Counted from the stretch's first letter, positions 16,123 to 24,908 are shown. The stretch: 35,768 nucleotides of DNA from Candidatus Kaiserbacteria bacterium (GCA_016217935.1 JACRFJ010000014.1:1-35768); one strand, 5' to 3'. Numbers and translations are program-made. The notes: generated by a model from the letters alone, not told the origin.

Positions 16123-17478
16123 ATGACCCTCGTACCCAAGCGGGAATATCTCCTGCTCCTTCTCGGCGACGTCGCTGTCTTTGTCACGTCACTCTATATC
16201 ACGCTTGCACTGCGCTATCTCGAGTTGCCGAGTCGCGACTTTTTCCTTCTGCACCTCTTTCCATTCACCCTCCTTTTTATCGCGTGGATCATCGTCTTTT
16301 TTCTCGCGGGACTCTACGGGCGGCATACTCGCATTTTTAGGAGCCGTCTCACCGCGACAATTCTCTACACACAGGTTATCAACATACTCCTTGCCGCACT
16401 TTTCTTCTTTTTCATTCCAGCGTTCGGACTCGCACCAAAAACCATCCTCATTCTCTACCTCGCGGTTTCTTTTGTGCTCGTTGGTTTTTGGCGCATGATT
16501 ATCTTCCCCCGCACACCGCGTTCGAAAAAACTGAAAGGCGTCCTCATCGCATCAGGCGGCGATGCGAAAGCACTTGCTGAAGAGGTGAAAGCTGACCCGC
16601 ATGCGACATTCATGTTTGATTACCTCGTCGACACATCGGTCGCGCCCACGCATGAGATCATTCAGCGCGCATGCCGCGTTGCGGCCGAGGACAACGTCTC
16701 TTTTCTCGTCGTCGACTTTTCCGATAAGGCGGTGGCTGCGGCACTACCAATCATTTACGATGCGGCATTCCACAAACGCCGCTTCGCGCTTGTCGATGCT
16801 GCGGAGCTTTACGAAGAAATGTTTGAACGGGAGCCGCTCTCCCTCATCGGGTACGAGTGGATTTTGGGCAACGTGAGTGCGTCGCGTATCTACGATCTCC
16901 TCAAACGTTTTATGGATGTCGTGCTCGCCTCGGTAGCAGGACTTGTATCACTCGTGATCTATCCCGCTGTCTGCCTTGCCATCAAACTCGATGATGGGGG
17001 ACAGGTTTTCATACGTCAGCGTCGCGTCGGTCGTTACCAGGAGCCGATCGGTGTAATCAAATTTCGCAGCATGAGCGGCAACGACGAGGGGGAATACGGT
17101 GAAGAAGGAAAAACACAGCTCGCTATCACGCGTGTTGGGAAATGGCTTCGCATCTTGCGTATCGATGAGCTCCCGCAATTGTGGAATGTGGTCCGCGGAG
17201 ACCTCTCGCTCGTGGGACCGCGCCCCGAACTTCCGGCGCTCGCCGCACAGTACAACGCGCGCATTCCGTACTACAACGCGCGATACCTGATTTCCCCAGG
17301 ACTGACCGGCTGGGCGCAGACACGTCATGATAGACATCCGCATCATGGTACCGACATCGCAGAGACGAAAGAAAAACTTTCGTACGATCTGTACTATCTC
17401 AAACGCCGGTCGCTCCTGCTCGACCTGTTCATTATCCTTCAGACGATCCGTATTTTGATAACTGCGCGCGGCACATGA
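16123..17478 (+). CDS. Polyprenyl-phosphate sugar-1-phosphate transferase (WbaP/WcaJ-like)
   Basis: Starts glycan assembly by moving a sugar-1-phosphate onto undecaprenyl phosphate. The N-terminal half has four TM segments (to about residue 125) and a Rossmann-like region; the C-terminal catalytic domain carries KRFMDVVLAS, the re-entrant helix, VFIRQRRVGR, IKFRSMSGND, LRIDELPQLWNVVRGDLSLVGPRPE and PGLTGWAQ. About 451 aa, typical. The start is uncertain: ATG 16123 (MTLVPKREYLLLL) fits homologues best; ATG 16102 is possible, and GTG 16066 would overlap the divergent gene. Confidence 0.9.
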   Translation: MTLVPKREYLLLLLGDVAVFVTSLYITLALRYLELPSRDFFLLHLFPFTLLFIAWIIVFFLAGLYGRHTRIFRSRLTATILYTQVINILLAALFFFFIPAFGLAPKTILILYLAVSFVLVGFWRMIIFPRTPRSKKLKGVLIASGGDAKALAEEVKADPHATFMFDYLVDTSVAPTHEIIQRACRVAAEDNVSFLVVDFSDKAVAAALPIIYDAAFHKRRFALVDAAELYEEMFEREPLSLIGYEWILGNVSASRIYDLLKRFMDVVLASVAGLVSLVIYPAVCLAIKLDDGGQVFIRQRRVGRYQEPIGVIKFRSMSGNDEGEYGEEGKTQLAITRVGKWLRILRIDELPQLWNVVRGDLSLVGPRPELPALAAQYNARIPYYNARYLISPGLTGWAQTRHDRHPHHGTDIAETKEKLSYDLYYLKRRSLLLDLFIILQTIRILITARGT

Positions 17479-17614
17479 CCCGCTCGACCGTCGTTTGGCG
17501 GGGTCGCTATCTGCCGCTGCTGCGGCAGCACGTAGTCTCGTTGTCGCCGCGGCTGCAAAGACCCCGGCGAAGAGGGGTACTCGCTCGGCGAAGGAAATGC
17601 AGTAAGATATACAC

Positions 17615-18523
17615 ATGTTAAAAAAAGCGGTTATAACTGGCGGAGGCGGATTCATCGGGAGTAATATCGCGCACGAGCTCGTAAAAACTGGATGGGATAC
17701 ACATCTGATTGATCGCGACTACTCGTTCCGCGGCAAAGTGCTTCCTCGGGAAGCGAAGCAACATATCGAAGATATCCGTAAAACAGACGCGATCGTCGCG
17801 CTCTTCGCCGGCGCTGATGTCGTTTTTCATACGGCAGCAGTCCCGCGTGTTTCGTATTCAGTTGAACATCCTGTCGAAACCACCGATGAAAACGTGACTG
17901 GTACGGTCTCCGTACTCACTGCCGCTGCGAAAGCCAAGGTTCGTCGTGTCGTGTATTCCGCATCGGGTTCTGCATATGGAGAACAGGCGACCATGCCGCT
18001 GGTCGAAACGATGGTAGCAAATCCGGTGAATCCCTACGGATTGCAAAAATACGTCGGTGAATTGTTCGCGAAGCTCTGGGCAGATCTCTATGGAGTCGAG
18101 ACCGTGAACCTACGATATTTCAATGTGTATGGTCCCGGACTAGACCCCAACGGTCCCTATGCACTCGCGATCGGTAAATTTCTCCAAGCGACGAAAGAAG
18201 GGAAACCAAAGACCATCTTTGGCGACGGTACCATTACTCGGGATTTCACACACGTGAACGATGTGGTCGCAGCGAATATGTTGGCGGCCGAGAGTCCGAA
18301 AGTTGGGCAAGGAGAGGTCATCAATATAGGAGCTGGACGCAATGTCACCATCCAGTATTTGGCCGAGCTTTTCGGAGGCGAGATCACGTACGGTCCACCG
18401 CGCGTCGAAGCGCACGATTCACTTGCCGATAATCAGCAAGCAAAAAAGCTCCTTGGATGGGAACCAAAGGTACGGCTTGAGGATGGTATTGCTGCACTTA
18501 AGAAAGAGTGGGGAATTCAATAG
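17615..18523 (+). CDS. NAD-dependent sugar epimerase/dehydratase (extended SDR)
   Basis: 302 residues. GGGGFIGSN gives the N-terminal NAD-binding glycine motif, the catalytic set is S in SASGSAYGE with Y..K in NPYGLQKY, and FGDGTITRDFTHVNDVV is the substrate-binding block of UDP-glucose/UDP-GlcNAc 4-epimerases. It likely supplies a nucleotide sugar to the neighbouring transferases. The upstream 136-bp gap holds strong hairpins (CTGCCGC-TGCT-GCGGCAG, 17511-17528). TAAGAT (17603-17608) may be a -10 box giving a leaderless message. Confidence 0.9.
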   Translation: MLKKAVITGGGGFIGSNIAHELVKTGWDTHLIDRDYSFRGKVLPREAKQHIEDIRKTDAIVALFAGADVVFHTAAVPRVSYSVEHPVETTDENVTGTVSVLTAAAKAKVRRVVYSASGSAYGEQATMPLVETMVANPVNPYGLQKYVGELFAKLWADLYGVETVNLRYFNVYGPGLDPNGPYALAIGKFLQATKEGKPKTIFGDGTITRDFTHVNDVVAANMLAAESPKVGQGEVINIGAGRNVTIQYLAELFGGEITYGPPRVEAHDSLADNQQAKKLLGWEPKVRLEDGIAALKKEWGIQ

Positions 18524-18539
18524 AGCTGCAAACCCACGT

Positions 18540-19343
18540 ATGATAATCGATGGAAAAGCGATTGCCGCGGAGATCTATGCTGATCTCGGTGCGCAATATG
18601 CAGCTCTCGGGAAAAAGGTGCGGCTTGGCATCATTGTCGTCGGCGCGAATCCCGTGATAGAACAGTTTGTGCGTATCAAATCGCGTGCTGCGGCTGAACT
18701 CGGCATCGATATTGTGCGCACCGACGTCGTAGAAGATAGGGGAACCGCTGGTGCAATCGATGCGATACGCGCTCTCGCGCCGAGCATCGACGCGCTCATC
18801 GTGCAGCTTCCGCTCCCGAAATCGTTCGACACGAATGCGGTCCTCGAAGCAATCCCAAGAGAAAAAGATGTCGACGCACTCAACCCGGCTACTCCTGAAG
18901 ATCGGAGACTCGTTGATGCGCCGGTTGCGCTCGCTGTGCTTGAAATATTGAAGCGTTCGAACGTACGTATAGCCGGGCAAAAGGTGGTTGTCGTGGGCGC
19001 AGGCCGCCTCGTTGGTACGCCAGCAGCTGTGCTTCTGAGAAAAATGGGCGCCGATGTCTCGTTCTTTTCCCTCGATGAGGGATCAATCGATGATCTGAGG
19101 GATGCCGACATCGTGATCTGCGGTGCGGGGAAGCCGGGTTTTATCAAACCGATGCATGTAAAAACTGGGTCAGTCTTAATCGACGCAGGCGCATCGGAGG
19201 ATGAAGGGGTTGTCCGCGGTGATCTCGATCCCGTATGTGCAGAAAAGGCTTCTCTATTTACGCCAGTTCCTGGCGGCGTCGGCCCCATTGCGGTCGCGAT
19301 GATTTTTAAAAACTTGCTCCATCTCCTCCGAAAAGAAGGCTAG
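18540..19343 (+). CDS. folD: Bifunctional methylene-THF dehydrogenase / cyclohydrolase
   Basis: Interconverts 5,10-methylene- and 10-formyl-tetrahydrofolate. 267 residues, slightly short. Motifs: IVQLPLP, the KDVDALNP loop, Rossmann VVVVGAGRLVGTP and the C-terminal PVPGGVGPIAVAM. The catalytic Lys is present in EQFVRIKSRAA, but the Tyr of the usual YxxxK pair is Phe, and the GRS of the NADP loop reads GAGR. With folK and folP in the window, a folate route is partly encoded. ATG 18540 is 16 bp after the epimerase stop. A hairpin AACACGTTC/GAACGTGTT follows the gene. Confidence 0.92.
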   Translation: MIIDGKAIAAEIYADLGAQYAALGKKVRLGIIVVGANPVIEQFVRIKSRAAAELGIDIVRTDVVEDRGTAGAIDAIRALAPSIDALIVQLPLPKSFDTNAVLEAIPREKDVDALNPATPEDRRLVDAPVALAVLEILKRSNVRIAGQKVVVVGAGRLVGTPAAVLLRKMGADVSFFSLDEGSIDDLRDADIVICGAGKPGFIKPMHVKTGSVLIDAGASEDEGVVRGDLDPVCAEKASLFTPVPGGVGPIAVAMIFKNLLHLLRKEG

Positions 19344-19352
19344 AACACGTTC

Positions 19353-19380
19353 TTGGCGAACGTGTTCTTCGGGTTATACT
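19353..19380 (+). promoter_or_regulatory. secDF promoter
   Basis: TTGGCG (19353-19358), 16-bp spacer, TATACT (19375-19380); the start is 7-8 nt on, at ATG 19388, so a leaderless mRNA is predicted. The -35 lies in the loop of the folD terminator-like hairpin. Confidence 0.6.
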
Positions 19381-19387
19381 GCTGCCC

Positions 19388-20707
19388 ATGATACAAGGGC
19401 GCATAACCGCAATTTTGATTTTCCTGCTCGGAGCAGCACTTGGCTGGTGGGTATTTCATGCGCATGAGGCTGGCATACGACCATTCAAGCTCGGACTCGA
19501 TCTCTCGGGCGGAACGCAGCTTGTCTATCGCGCAGATTTGCGAGCGATCACATCGAATGATGTTGCAGATTCAATGGCATCGCTGCGTGACACGATCGAG
19601 CGCCGCGTGAATCTCTTTGGCGTTGCAGAGCCGATTGTACAGGTAGAACATGCTGGCGCGCTCGCAGGGCAGCCAGAAGAGCGACTCATCGTGGAACTTC
19701 CCGGAGTGACCGACACACAAAAAGCAATCGAGCTTATCGGGCAAACACCCGTACTCGAATTCAGATTGCTCAAAAAAGATGCAGATCCGAACGCCGAGAT
19801 CTCGACCTCATCAATCAATCAGCTCTTTGAGAGAGCGGCTATTACAGGCAAGAACCTTTCGAGTGCCGAATTGCAATTTGAAGGGAGTCGCGGTCTCAAC
19901 AACCAGGCCGTTGTCGTGCTCCACTTCAATTCCGAAGGCGCGAGAACATTTGCCGATCTCACCAAGAACAATGTTGGCCGGCGCTTCGGGATCTTTCTCG
20001 ACGGCGTCCCAATTTCAGTGCCTGTGATCCGCGAGCCGATTCCGGACGGGACGGCCGTGATTTCAGGCGGGTTCACCCCCGATGCTGCAAAAGAACTAGC
20101 GCGCAACTTGAATTATGGCGCGCTTCCAGTGCCGATCGAGCTCATCTCGACCCAAACCGTGGCAGGGACACTTGGCGACAAGGCAGTACAAGACGGCATC
20201 ATGGCGGGGCTTTTTGGATTTATTGCAGTTTCGATATTTATGATCCTCTGGTACCGTCTTCCCGGCGTCATTGCGACGGTGGCGCTCATTCTCTACGTGG
20301 TCGCCGTACTCGCACTCTTTCAAATCATCCCTGTGACGCTCACTGCCGCTGGCATTGCAGCATTTATCCTCTCGGTTGGTATGGCGGTCGATGCCAATGT
20401 GCTCATTTTCGAGCGCATGAAAGAAGAGATGCGCTCCGGAAAAAGTGCATCCGAAGGTATCCAAGAAGGATTCGCGCGTGCATGGCCCTCGATCCGCGAC
20501 TCCAATATCTCGTCGATGATTACAGCAGTGATTCTGTTCTGGTTTGGCACCTCGCTCATCAAAGGCTTCGCGCTCGTTTTCGGGCTCGGCGTACTCATCT
20601 CGATGCTGACCGCGATCACCGTCTCGCGCACGTTCCTCCTCGCGCTCGGCGTGAAGGCAAAGGGCGGCATGTCCCAGTTTCTTTTCGGCAGCGGACTCAC
20701 TCACTAA
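19388..20707 (+). CDS. secD: Protein translocase subunit SecD
   Basis: A 439-residue RND-type subunit using proton motive force to help export through SecYEG. One N-terminal TM, the D1 motif FKLGLDLSGGTQLVYRAD, the periplasmic P1 domain with ERRVNLFGVAEPIVQVE and RLIVELPGVTDTQKAIELIG, then five TMs holding D4 VGMAVDANVLIFERMKEE and GFARAWPSIRDSNISSMIT. Shorter than E. coli SecD (615) but normal for small bacteria. secF starts 2 bp after its stop. Confidence 0.95.
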   Translation: MIQGRITAILIFLLGAALGWWVFHAHEAGIRPFKLGLDLSGGTQLVYRADLRAITSNDVADSMASLRDTIERRVNLFGVAEPIVQVEHAGALAGQPEERLIVELPGVTDTQKAIELIGQTPVLEFRLLKKDADPNAEISTSSINQLFERAAITGKNLSSAELQFEGSRGLNNQAVVVLHFNSEGARTFADLTKNNVGRRFGIFLDGVPISVPVIREPIPDGTAVISGGFTPDAAKELARNLNYGALPVPIELISTQTVAGTLGDKAVQDGIMAGLFGFIAVSIFMILWYRLPGVIATVALILYVVAVLALFQIIPVTLTAAGIAAFILSVGMAVDANVLIFERMKEEMRSGKSASEGIQEGFARAWPSIRDSNISSMITAVILFWFGTSLIKGFALVFGLGVLISMLTAITVSRTFLLALGVKAKGGMSQFLFGSGLTH

Positions 20708-20709
20708 GT

Positions 20710-21621
20710 ATGTACATCGTCACACATCGAAATGTGTTCTTCTGCGCAACGGGTGCACTCGTTGTCGCCTCGCTCGTAGCACTTTTTGCATTCGGATTGC
20801 ATCTCGGACTCGATTTCACGGGAGGAACGCTTGTCCAAGTCGCGTATCCGAGCGAACGACCTGCCTCGAATCTGGTCGCTGAAGCGCTCGATGGGTCGGG
20901 CATCAAAAACTATTCCATCCGCGAAGCGGGGACGAGCGATTACATTGTTCGTGCACCGAATTTATCTGAATTGCAACGATCCTCAATCGCTGAGGTCGTC
21001 TCAGGCGGGGAGCGCTATCGCGGGCAGATTACGCAGCTTACTGAGGTTGGGCCGACAATCGGTACAGAACTTCGTAATAAATCAATCATCGCCCTCGGCC
21101 TCGTCCTTCTGTGCATCCTTCTTTTCATCGCGTTTGCATTCCGCAAGGTCTCAAAACCTGTGTCGAGCTGGATCTATGGGCTCATCGCGCTCGTGACCCT
21201 CATCCACGACGTCATCGTGCCACTCGGGTTTTTTGCCTTCCTCGGATATATCACGGGAGCACAAGTCGACACGCTTTTCGTGACGGCAATCCTTACAATT
21301 CTTGGCTTTTCGATCCACGACACGATCGTCGTTTTCGATCGTACGCGTGAGAATTTGCGGATCAACGACGAGCGGGGTCGGAGAGAAGATTTTGCCGATA
21401 CCGCAGGTCGTTCACTCGGACAGACCTTTGTTCGATCGATCAACACATCACTCACCGTGCTCATCACGCTCTCTGTTCTCTACTTCATCGGTCCTGAATC
21501 AACGCGCGTATTTGCCCTTACACTCTTGGTCGGCATCATTGCGGGCACATACTCCTCCATCTTTTTGGCAACCCCACTTCTCGTTACAGTCGAAAAGTGG
21601 CGCAGTAGTCGCAAAAAATAG
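20710..21621 (+). CDS. secF: Protein translocase subunit SecF
   Basis: 303 residues. N-terminal TM, LGLDFTGGTLVQVAYP (SecF form of D1), a periplasmic stretch ending GPTIGTELRNKSI, and the C-terminal TM bundle with GFSIHDTIVVFDRTRENLR and TFVRSINTSLTVLITL. It forms the SecDF complex with the preceding gene. The last codons overlap the promoter of the tyrosine leader. Confidence 0.95.
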   Translation: MYIVTHRNVFFCATGALVVASLVALFAFGLHLGLDFTGGTLVQVAYPSERPASNLVAEALDGSGIKNYSIREAGTSDYIVRAPNLSELQRSSIAEVVSGGERYRGQITQLTEVGPTIGTELRNKSIIALGLVLLCILLFIAFAFRKVSKPVSSWIYGLIALVTLIHDVIVPLGFFAFLGYITGAQVDTLFVTAILTILGFSIHDTIVVFDRTRENLRINDERGRREDFADTAGRSLGQTFVRSINTSLTVLITLSVLYFIGPESTRVFALTLLVGIIAGTYSSIFLATPLLVTVEKWRSSRKK

Positions 21622-21625
21622 CCGA

Positions 21626-21654
21626 TTGACTGAGGAAAGCGACAGGTATACACT
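21626..21654 (+). promoter_or_regulatory. Promoter of the tyrosine leader/tyrA-like unit
   Basis: TTGACT (21626-21631), 17-bp spacer, TACACT (21649-21654). Predicted start about 21661, only a few nt before the leader-peptide ATG. Confidence 0.75.
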
Positions 21655-21660
21655 CTGCAA

Positions 21661-21764
21661 TACATGAAATTTGAAATTGCATATTATTGCGCTTATCGAA
21701 GCCCCCGGGAGTAGGCTCTTGCTACATTTCGTAAAAGAGACCAGGCCCCCGTACGGGGCTTTTT
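21661..21764 (+). promoter_or_regulatory. Tyrosine transcription attenuator
   Basis: A promoter, a Tyr-rich leader ORF and an intrinsic terminator GCCCC-CGTAC-GGGGC-TTTTT (21745-21764) precede a prephenate dehydrogenase gene. A competing antiterminator is possible: CGGG-agta-GGC (21706-21716) with GCCCCCG (21745-21751). A ribosome stalled at the Tyr codons would leave 21706-21716 free; one reaching the stop (21712-21714) would cover it and allow termination. Confidence 0.75.
21664..21714 (+). CDS. Leader peptide with three Tyr codons
   Basis: Sixteen residues, MKFEIAYYCAYRSPRE, with Tyr at 7, 8 and 11 and Phe at 3. It lies within 3 nt of the predicted transcription start, so it would be translated leaderlessly, and it ends inside the putative antiterminator strand. 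The role expected is sensing charged tRNA-Tyr for the tyrA-like gene downstream. Confidence 0.7.
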   Translation: MKFEIAYYCAYRSPRE

Positions 21765-21871
21765 CAGTGCTGGTGGCCTGATCTCGGCGTCTCGAAAGAC
21801 TTCGCAATCAGGTCAACAGATCTTTCATACGCTTGGGAATGACCTGATACCAAGCAACAGGGAGAAGTACG

Positions 21872-22672
21872 ATGCACGATACGACGGCTACCACACCCGC
21901 GATCACATGCCGTTCGATCGGCATCATCGGCGACGGACATTACGGGAGACTGCTCCGTAAGCTCATTCGGCGTTTTGCGCTCGACGTCAATGTACAGGTG
22001 CATGACAATTCGATCGACCCCGATGGACACACGTACGTTAGGCTGCGCGGACTCAGGAAATGTGACGCGGTTATTCTCGCTGTCCCGATGGACATCTTCG
22101 AGCAAGTCGTGAAAAACCTCCTTGCAGTCAACGGGCTGCGCGAAGATATGGTGCTCGTCAACGTGTGCTCGGATCAAGTGAAGTCGGGGGCCACGATCGC
22201 AGCACTTGCGGGGAAGCACCCATACATCTCCGCCCACAGCCCGTGGGGTCCTGATGCGTACCGAGATGTCAACGAAATCGTCTCGCTGCTGCCACCGATC
22301 GTACTGACGAAATGCACGCTTCCGCATCCGAATGACGAGGATCTCTTCTTCTTCATCCAGAACTGCGGATTCAAGATCGAGACTATGATGAGTGCCGAGG
22401 CGCATGATCGGAATCTCGCGGGGCGATGGATGTATTGCGCGCATCTGATCACGCAGATTCTGGGTCGCATGAAGTTGCTCGAAGAAGATTGCAGAGCGGC
22501 GCCGATCTCATATCAAAAGATCGTCGAAGGCGCACGGATGCTTCGCGACGACCGCGCCCTCTTCTTCACCCTCTGGGATCGTGTCCCCGAATGTCATGCG
22601 ACATTCGACGCGTTCATGGCAGCGGCTCACGGGCTCGCTGTCGATCGGCGCGAGCACATTAGCGGAAAGTAA
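21872..22672 (+). CDS. Prephenate/arogenate dehydrogenase-like protein (TyrA family)
   Basis: 266 residues. N-terminal Rossmann domain: SIGIIGDGHYGRLL (GxGxxG), CDAVILAVPMDIFEQVV, VNVCSDQVKSG (the 'SVK' position), and SAHSPWGPDA in place of HPMFGP. C-terminal helical domain: SAEAHDRNLAGRWMYCAHLITQIL, matching the conserved HDR..A..Q.L.H pattern. It would oxidise prephenate (or arogenate) to hydroxyphenylpyruvate (or Tyr). GGGAGAAG 6 nt before ATG 21872 is a good Shine-Dalgarno. Control by a Tyr attenuator agrees with the function. Sequence divergence leaves the exact substrate open. Confidence 0.8.
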   Translation: MHDTTATTPAITCRSIGIIGDGHYGRLLRKLIRRFALDVNVQVHDNSIDPDGHTYVRLRGLRKCDAVILAVPMDIFEQVVKNLLAVNGLREDMVLVNVCSDQVKSGATIAALAGKHPYISAHSPWGPDAYRDVNEIVSLLPPIVLTKCTLPHPNDEDLFFFIQNCGFKIETMMSAEAHDRNLAGRWMYCAHLITQILGRMKLLEEDCRAAPISYQKIVEGARMLRDDRALFFTLWDRVPECHATFDAFMAAAHGLAVDRREHISGK

Positions 22673-22698
22673 CGCCGACATCGTGCATGCTGCAATTG

Positions 22699-22736
22699 AG
22701 CGCCGGCAGGGTCCGAAACCCTCCGGCGCTTCTTTC
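22699..22736 (+). terminator. Terminator of the tyrA-like gene
   Basis: AGCGCCGG (22699-22706) with CCGGCGCT (22723-22730) followed by TCTTTC. Confidence 0.75.
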
Positions 22737-22808
22737 ATAACCAGAAAACACCGCACGGAAGTCGGGCACGTTGTGCAGCGAACGAGTGTGGGGATGAATG
22801 GAATCGCC

Positions 22809-22849
22809 AAATAAACCGCTCCGGAGTGAAAGTCCGGAGTGGTTTATTT
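22809..22849. terminator. Bidirectional terminator hairpin
   Basis: AAATAAACCgCTCCGG pairs with CCGGAGtGGTTTATTT; A/T-rich ends make it usable from both sides. Confidence 0.65.
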
Positions 22850-22887
22850 ATAAAAATATCGGACGGCGGGCACAATGCCGCCGTCCG
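22850..22887 (-). terminator. Terminator of the minus-strand gene at 22908
   Basis: CGGACGGCGG (22860-22869) with CCGCCGTCCG (22878-22887), followed on the minus strand by ATATTTTTAT. Confidence 0.75.
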
Positions 22888-22907
22888 TGACGTAAGTGAT
22901 CAAGAGT

Positions 22908-23480
22908 TCAGGTGCTTCGTGCGGTTTCGGCGAGAGCGCAGCCGAATCTATGGACGTTGTTCGGGAAGTGCTCCCAGCCCTGTTCAGCTGAGAACAGACG
23001 GTGTTCTCGCTTCACTCCTTCAGGAAGTCCGAAGAGGTCCATATGCCAAGCCCCATGCCATCCGCTCTCCAGTCCCGTGATCTGCAGACCGAACGATGCA
23101 ACGATCCGCGGAACGGCTTTCGTTCCCGAAACATATGCCGGATGCATATGAGCGGAATTGACGATGCACAGGGCGATCGGGATCGACAATTGACAGGCTA
23201 GCTCGATGGCGTATCGCTCGGCCTGTGCGACCCTCGTGCTTGGAAGCATGCTGGCTGGAGATGTGCAGAGCGCCAGCCATTTTGCTCCCTCGAGCGCCTG
23301 TCGAATTGCTTCGTGGGGGACAGGATCGATGATGCCGATCTCGCGAGTCAGATCTCTGACCTCGACGTACTCCAGAAGTGCTAGCTCGCTCATCAGCTGC
23401 CGAATCAGGACTGTTTCATGCGCGAGAAATACGACAGGATATTTGGTTTTTGTCGTTATCTCATCCGATCCGTTGAGCAT
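22908..23480 (-). CDS. Hypothetical protein, 190 aa
   Basis: Not recognised. Alternating hydrophobic strands and helices (YPVVFLAHETVLIRQL, KWLALCTSPASMLPSTRVAQAERYAIELACQLSIPIALCIV) suggest an alpha/beta fold, faintly like TIR or nucleoside deoxyribosyltransferase-type folds, but no catalytic motif can be assigned. The start is set by GGAGG 5 nt before the ATG at 23480 rather than the ATG at 23492. It has its own terminator and lies between the tyrA-like gene and trpS on the other strand. Confidence 0.65.
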   Translation of the reverse strand: MLNGSDEITTKTKYPVVFLAHETVLIRQLMSELALLEYVEVRDLTREIGIIDPVPHEAIRQALEGAKWLALCTSPASMLPSTRVAQAERYAIELACQLSIPIALCIVNSAHMHPAYVSGTKAVPRIVASFGLQITGLESGWHGAWHMDLFGLPEGVKREHRLFSAEQGWEHFPNNVHRFGCALAETARST

Positions 23481-23542
23481 GGATTCCTCCATCGGTTTGT
23501 CTTCGATTCGAAACTCACACGCAAGTTTTTAAAAGAGCTCTG

Positions 23543-23660
23543 GTGAGCTTTTTCAAAAGCTCACGCGACAGGTCGCACTTGCGGCCCGCGATATGGGTCC
23601 AAGGTTGGGCGCACATCGCGGGCTACAAACAGAAAGCCCCTCCGAGGAGGGGCTTGTCTT
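23543..23660 (+). ncRNA. Possible structured RNA ending in a terminator upstream of trpS
   Basis: Three hairpins in order: GTGAGCTTTT/AAAAGCTCAC (23543-23564), GCCCGCGAT/ATCGCGGGC (23584-23623), and terminator AAGCCCCTCC-GA-GGAGGGGCTT (23634-23655) followed by TGTCTTTCGTTTTT. It may be a short transcript or a trpS attenuator. No T-box motif and no Trp-rich leader ending before the terminator is visible. The remainder to 23840 holds an AAG/AAA-rich tract (23710-23731) and no gene I can support. Confidence 0.4.
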
Positions 23661-23840
23661 TCGTTTTTGCTTTGGTTAGCGCAACGCCACAGGCACCCTC
23701 CTCGGGAGACTAAAAAAGAAGAAAAAGAAGGCGCTGAAGAAGTTCATTGCCACGAAATATAGCCTGAATCGCATGCGTTGACAAGTACAGCTGGAAATGT
23801 AGTTTTATCCTAGGTCCACTGGCTAACGAAAGGGTTACCC

Positions 23841-24863
23841 ATGAGCGAGATCGTCCTCTCTGGAATTCGCGCGACCGGGAAGCTCCATTTCGGCAACCTC
23901 ATGGGTGCCGTGCAGCATTTCGTGCGGTTTCAAGGACGCGGCGATACGTGTCTGTTCTTCGTCGCGGACTTGCACACACTGACGACGCTTCAGGATCCTG
24001 ATGACATGCGTCGGAATCTCAGGGAAATTGTCAAGGACTATCTAGCTGCGGGTCTCGATCCACAGCAGTCAATCCTGTACGCGCAGTCGAGCGTCCCGGA
24101 GATTCCCGAACTCTCGTTGCTCCTCTCCATGCTGCAGCCGCTCGGCGACCTGCTCCGGATACCGACATTCAAGGAGAAGGTCCGGGGCCAGGACGAAAGC
24201 GCTACCCTCGGACTCGTCACATACCCTGTCTTAATGGCCGCCGACATCCTTGGTCCCAAGGCAACCCTGGTTCCGGTCGGCGAAGACCAGGTCCCGAATG
24301 TCGAACTCGCACGGCGGCTCGCGCATATCTTCAACGCGCGCTTCGGCGAAACCTTCGTCATTCCAAGCATGATGGACGAGATGGTGAAAGTGCCAGGCCT
24401 CGATGGCGCGAAGATGGGCAAGTCCGATGGCAACGCGATCGACATCAACGCCCCGATCTCCGAGATCAGTACGCTCTACAAGAAACGGGGCGTCACAGAT
24501 CCAAAGAAAGTTCGTGCGGGGGATCCCGGAAATCCATATCGGACTGTCGACATCGCCAAAGGGGTGGACGAAGGGTGTCGATCAGTCTACGCAGTCCACG
24601 AGCTCATCACGCCTGGCGAAAAGGAGGGACGGGAGATCGCGGACGAATGTCGCGCCGGTACGATCGGCTGTGCTGATTGCAAGGAGCGACTCGTCGGGAG
24701 TATCGCTGCAATTCTGGGGCCTTTCCAGGAGAAGCGTGCAGCGCTCGCGAACCAGGACGATTACGTGATCGACGTCTTGCATGAGGGTGGAAAGAGGGCT
24801 CGTGTGCTGATCGCGCCGACCGTCGAGGCCGTGAGGGAGAAAATGGGCGTGATCATATACTAG
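23841..24863 (+). CDS. trpS: Tryptophanyl-tRNA synthetase
   Basis: 340 residues, class Ic synthetase charging tRNA-Trp. Signatures: SGIRATGKLHFGN with the HIGH-equivalent HFGN, VADLHTLT, TYPVLMAADIL, the VGEDQVPNVELARRLA helix, and KMSKS-equivalent KMGKS in LDGAKMGKSDGNAI. AAAGGG precedes ATG 23841; a TTGACA lies at 23778-23783 with a poor -10. Being in an island of aromatic-amino-acid genes it could be the sole TrpRS or a second, regulatory or self-protection copy; the window cannot tell. Confidence 0.95.
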   Translation: MSEIVLSGIRATGKLHFGNLMGAVQHFVRFQGRGDTCLFFVADLHTLTTLQDPDDMRRNLREIVKDYLAAGLDPQQSILYAQSSVPEIPELSLLLSMLQPLGDLLRIPTFKEKVRGQDESATLGLVTYPVLMAADILGPKATLVPVGEDQVPNVELARRLAHIFNARFGETFVIPSMMDEMVKVPGLDGAKMGKSDGNAIDINAPISEISTLYKKRGVTDPKKVRAGDPGNPYRTVDIAKGVDEGCRSVYAVHELITPGEKEGREIADECRAGTIGCADCKERLVGSIAAILGPFQEKRAALANQDDYVIDVLHEGGKRARVLIAPTVEAVREKMGVIIY

Positions 24864-24908
24864 GTCAAGTCGCGCGTTCCTGTGCACAGCGTGCTCGAAA
24901 ACAAGAGA

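Noticed and set aside
23543-23720. A GTG-started frame with two Trp codons ahead of trpS
   Set aside because: It runs straight through the terminator hairpin and beyond, so it does not behave as a Trp leader peptide; kept only as a possible structured RNA.
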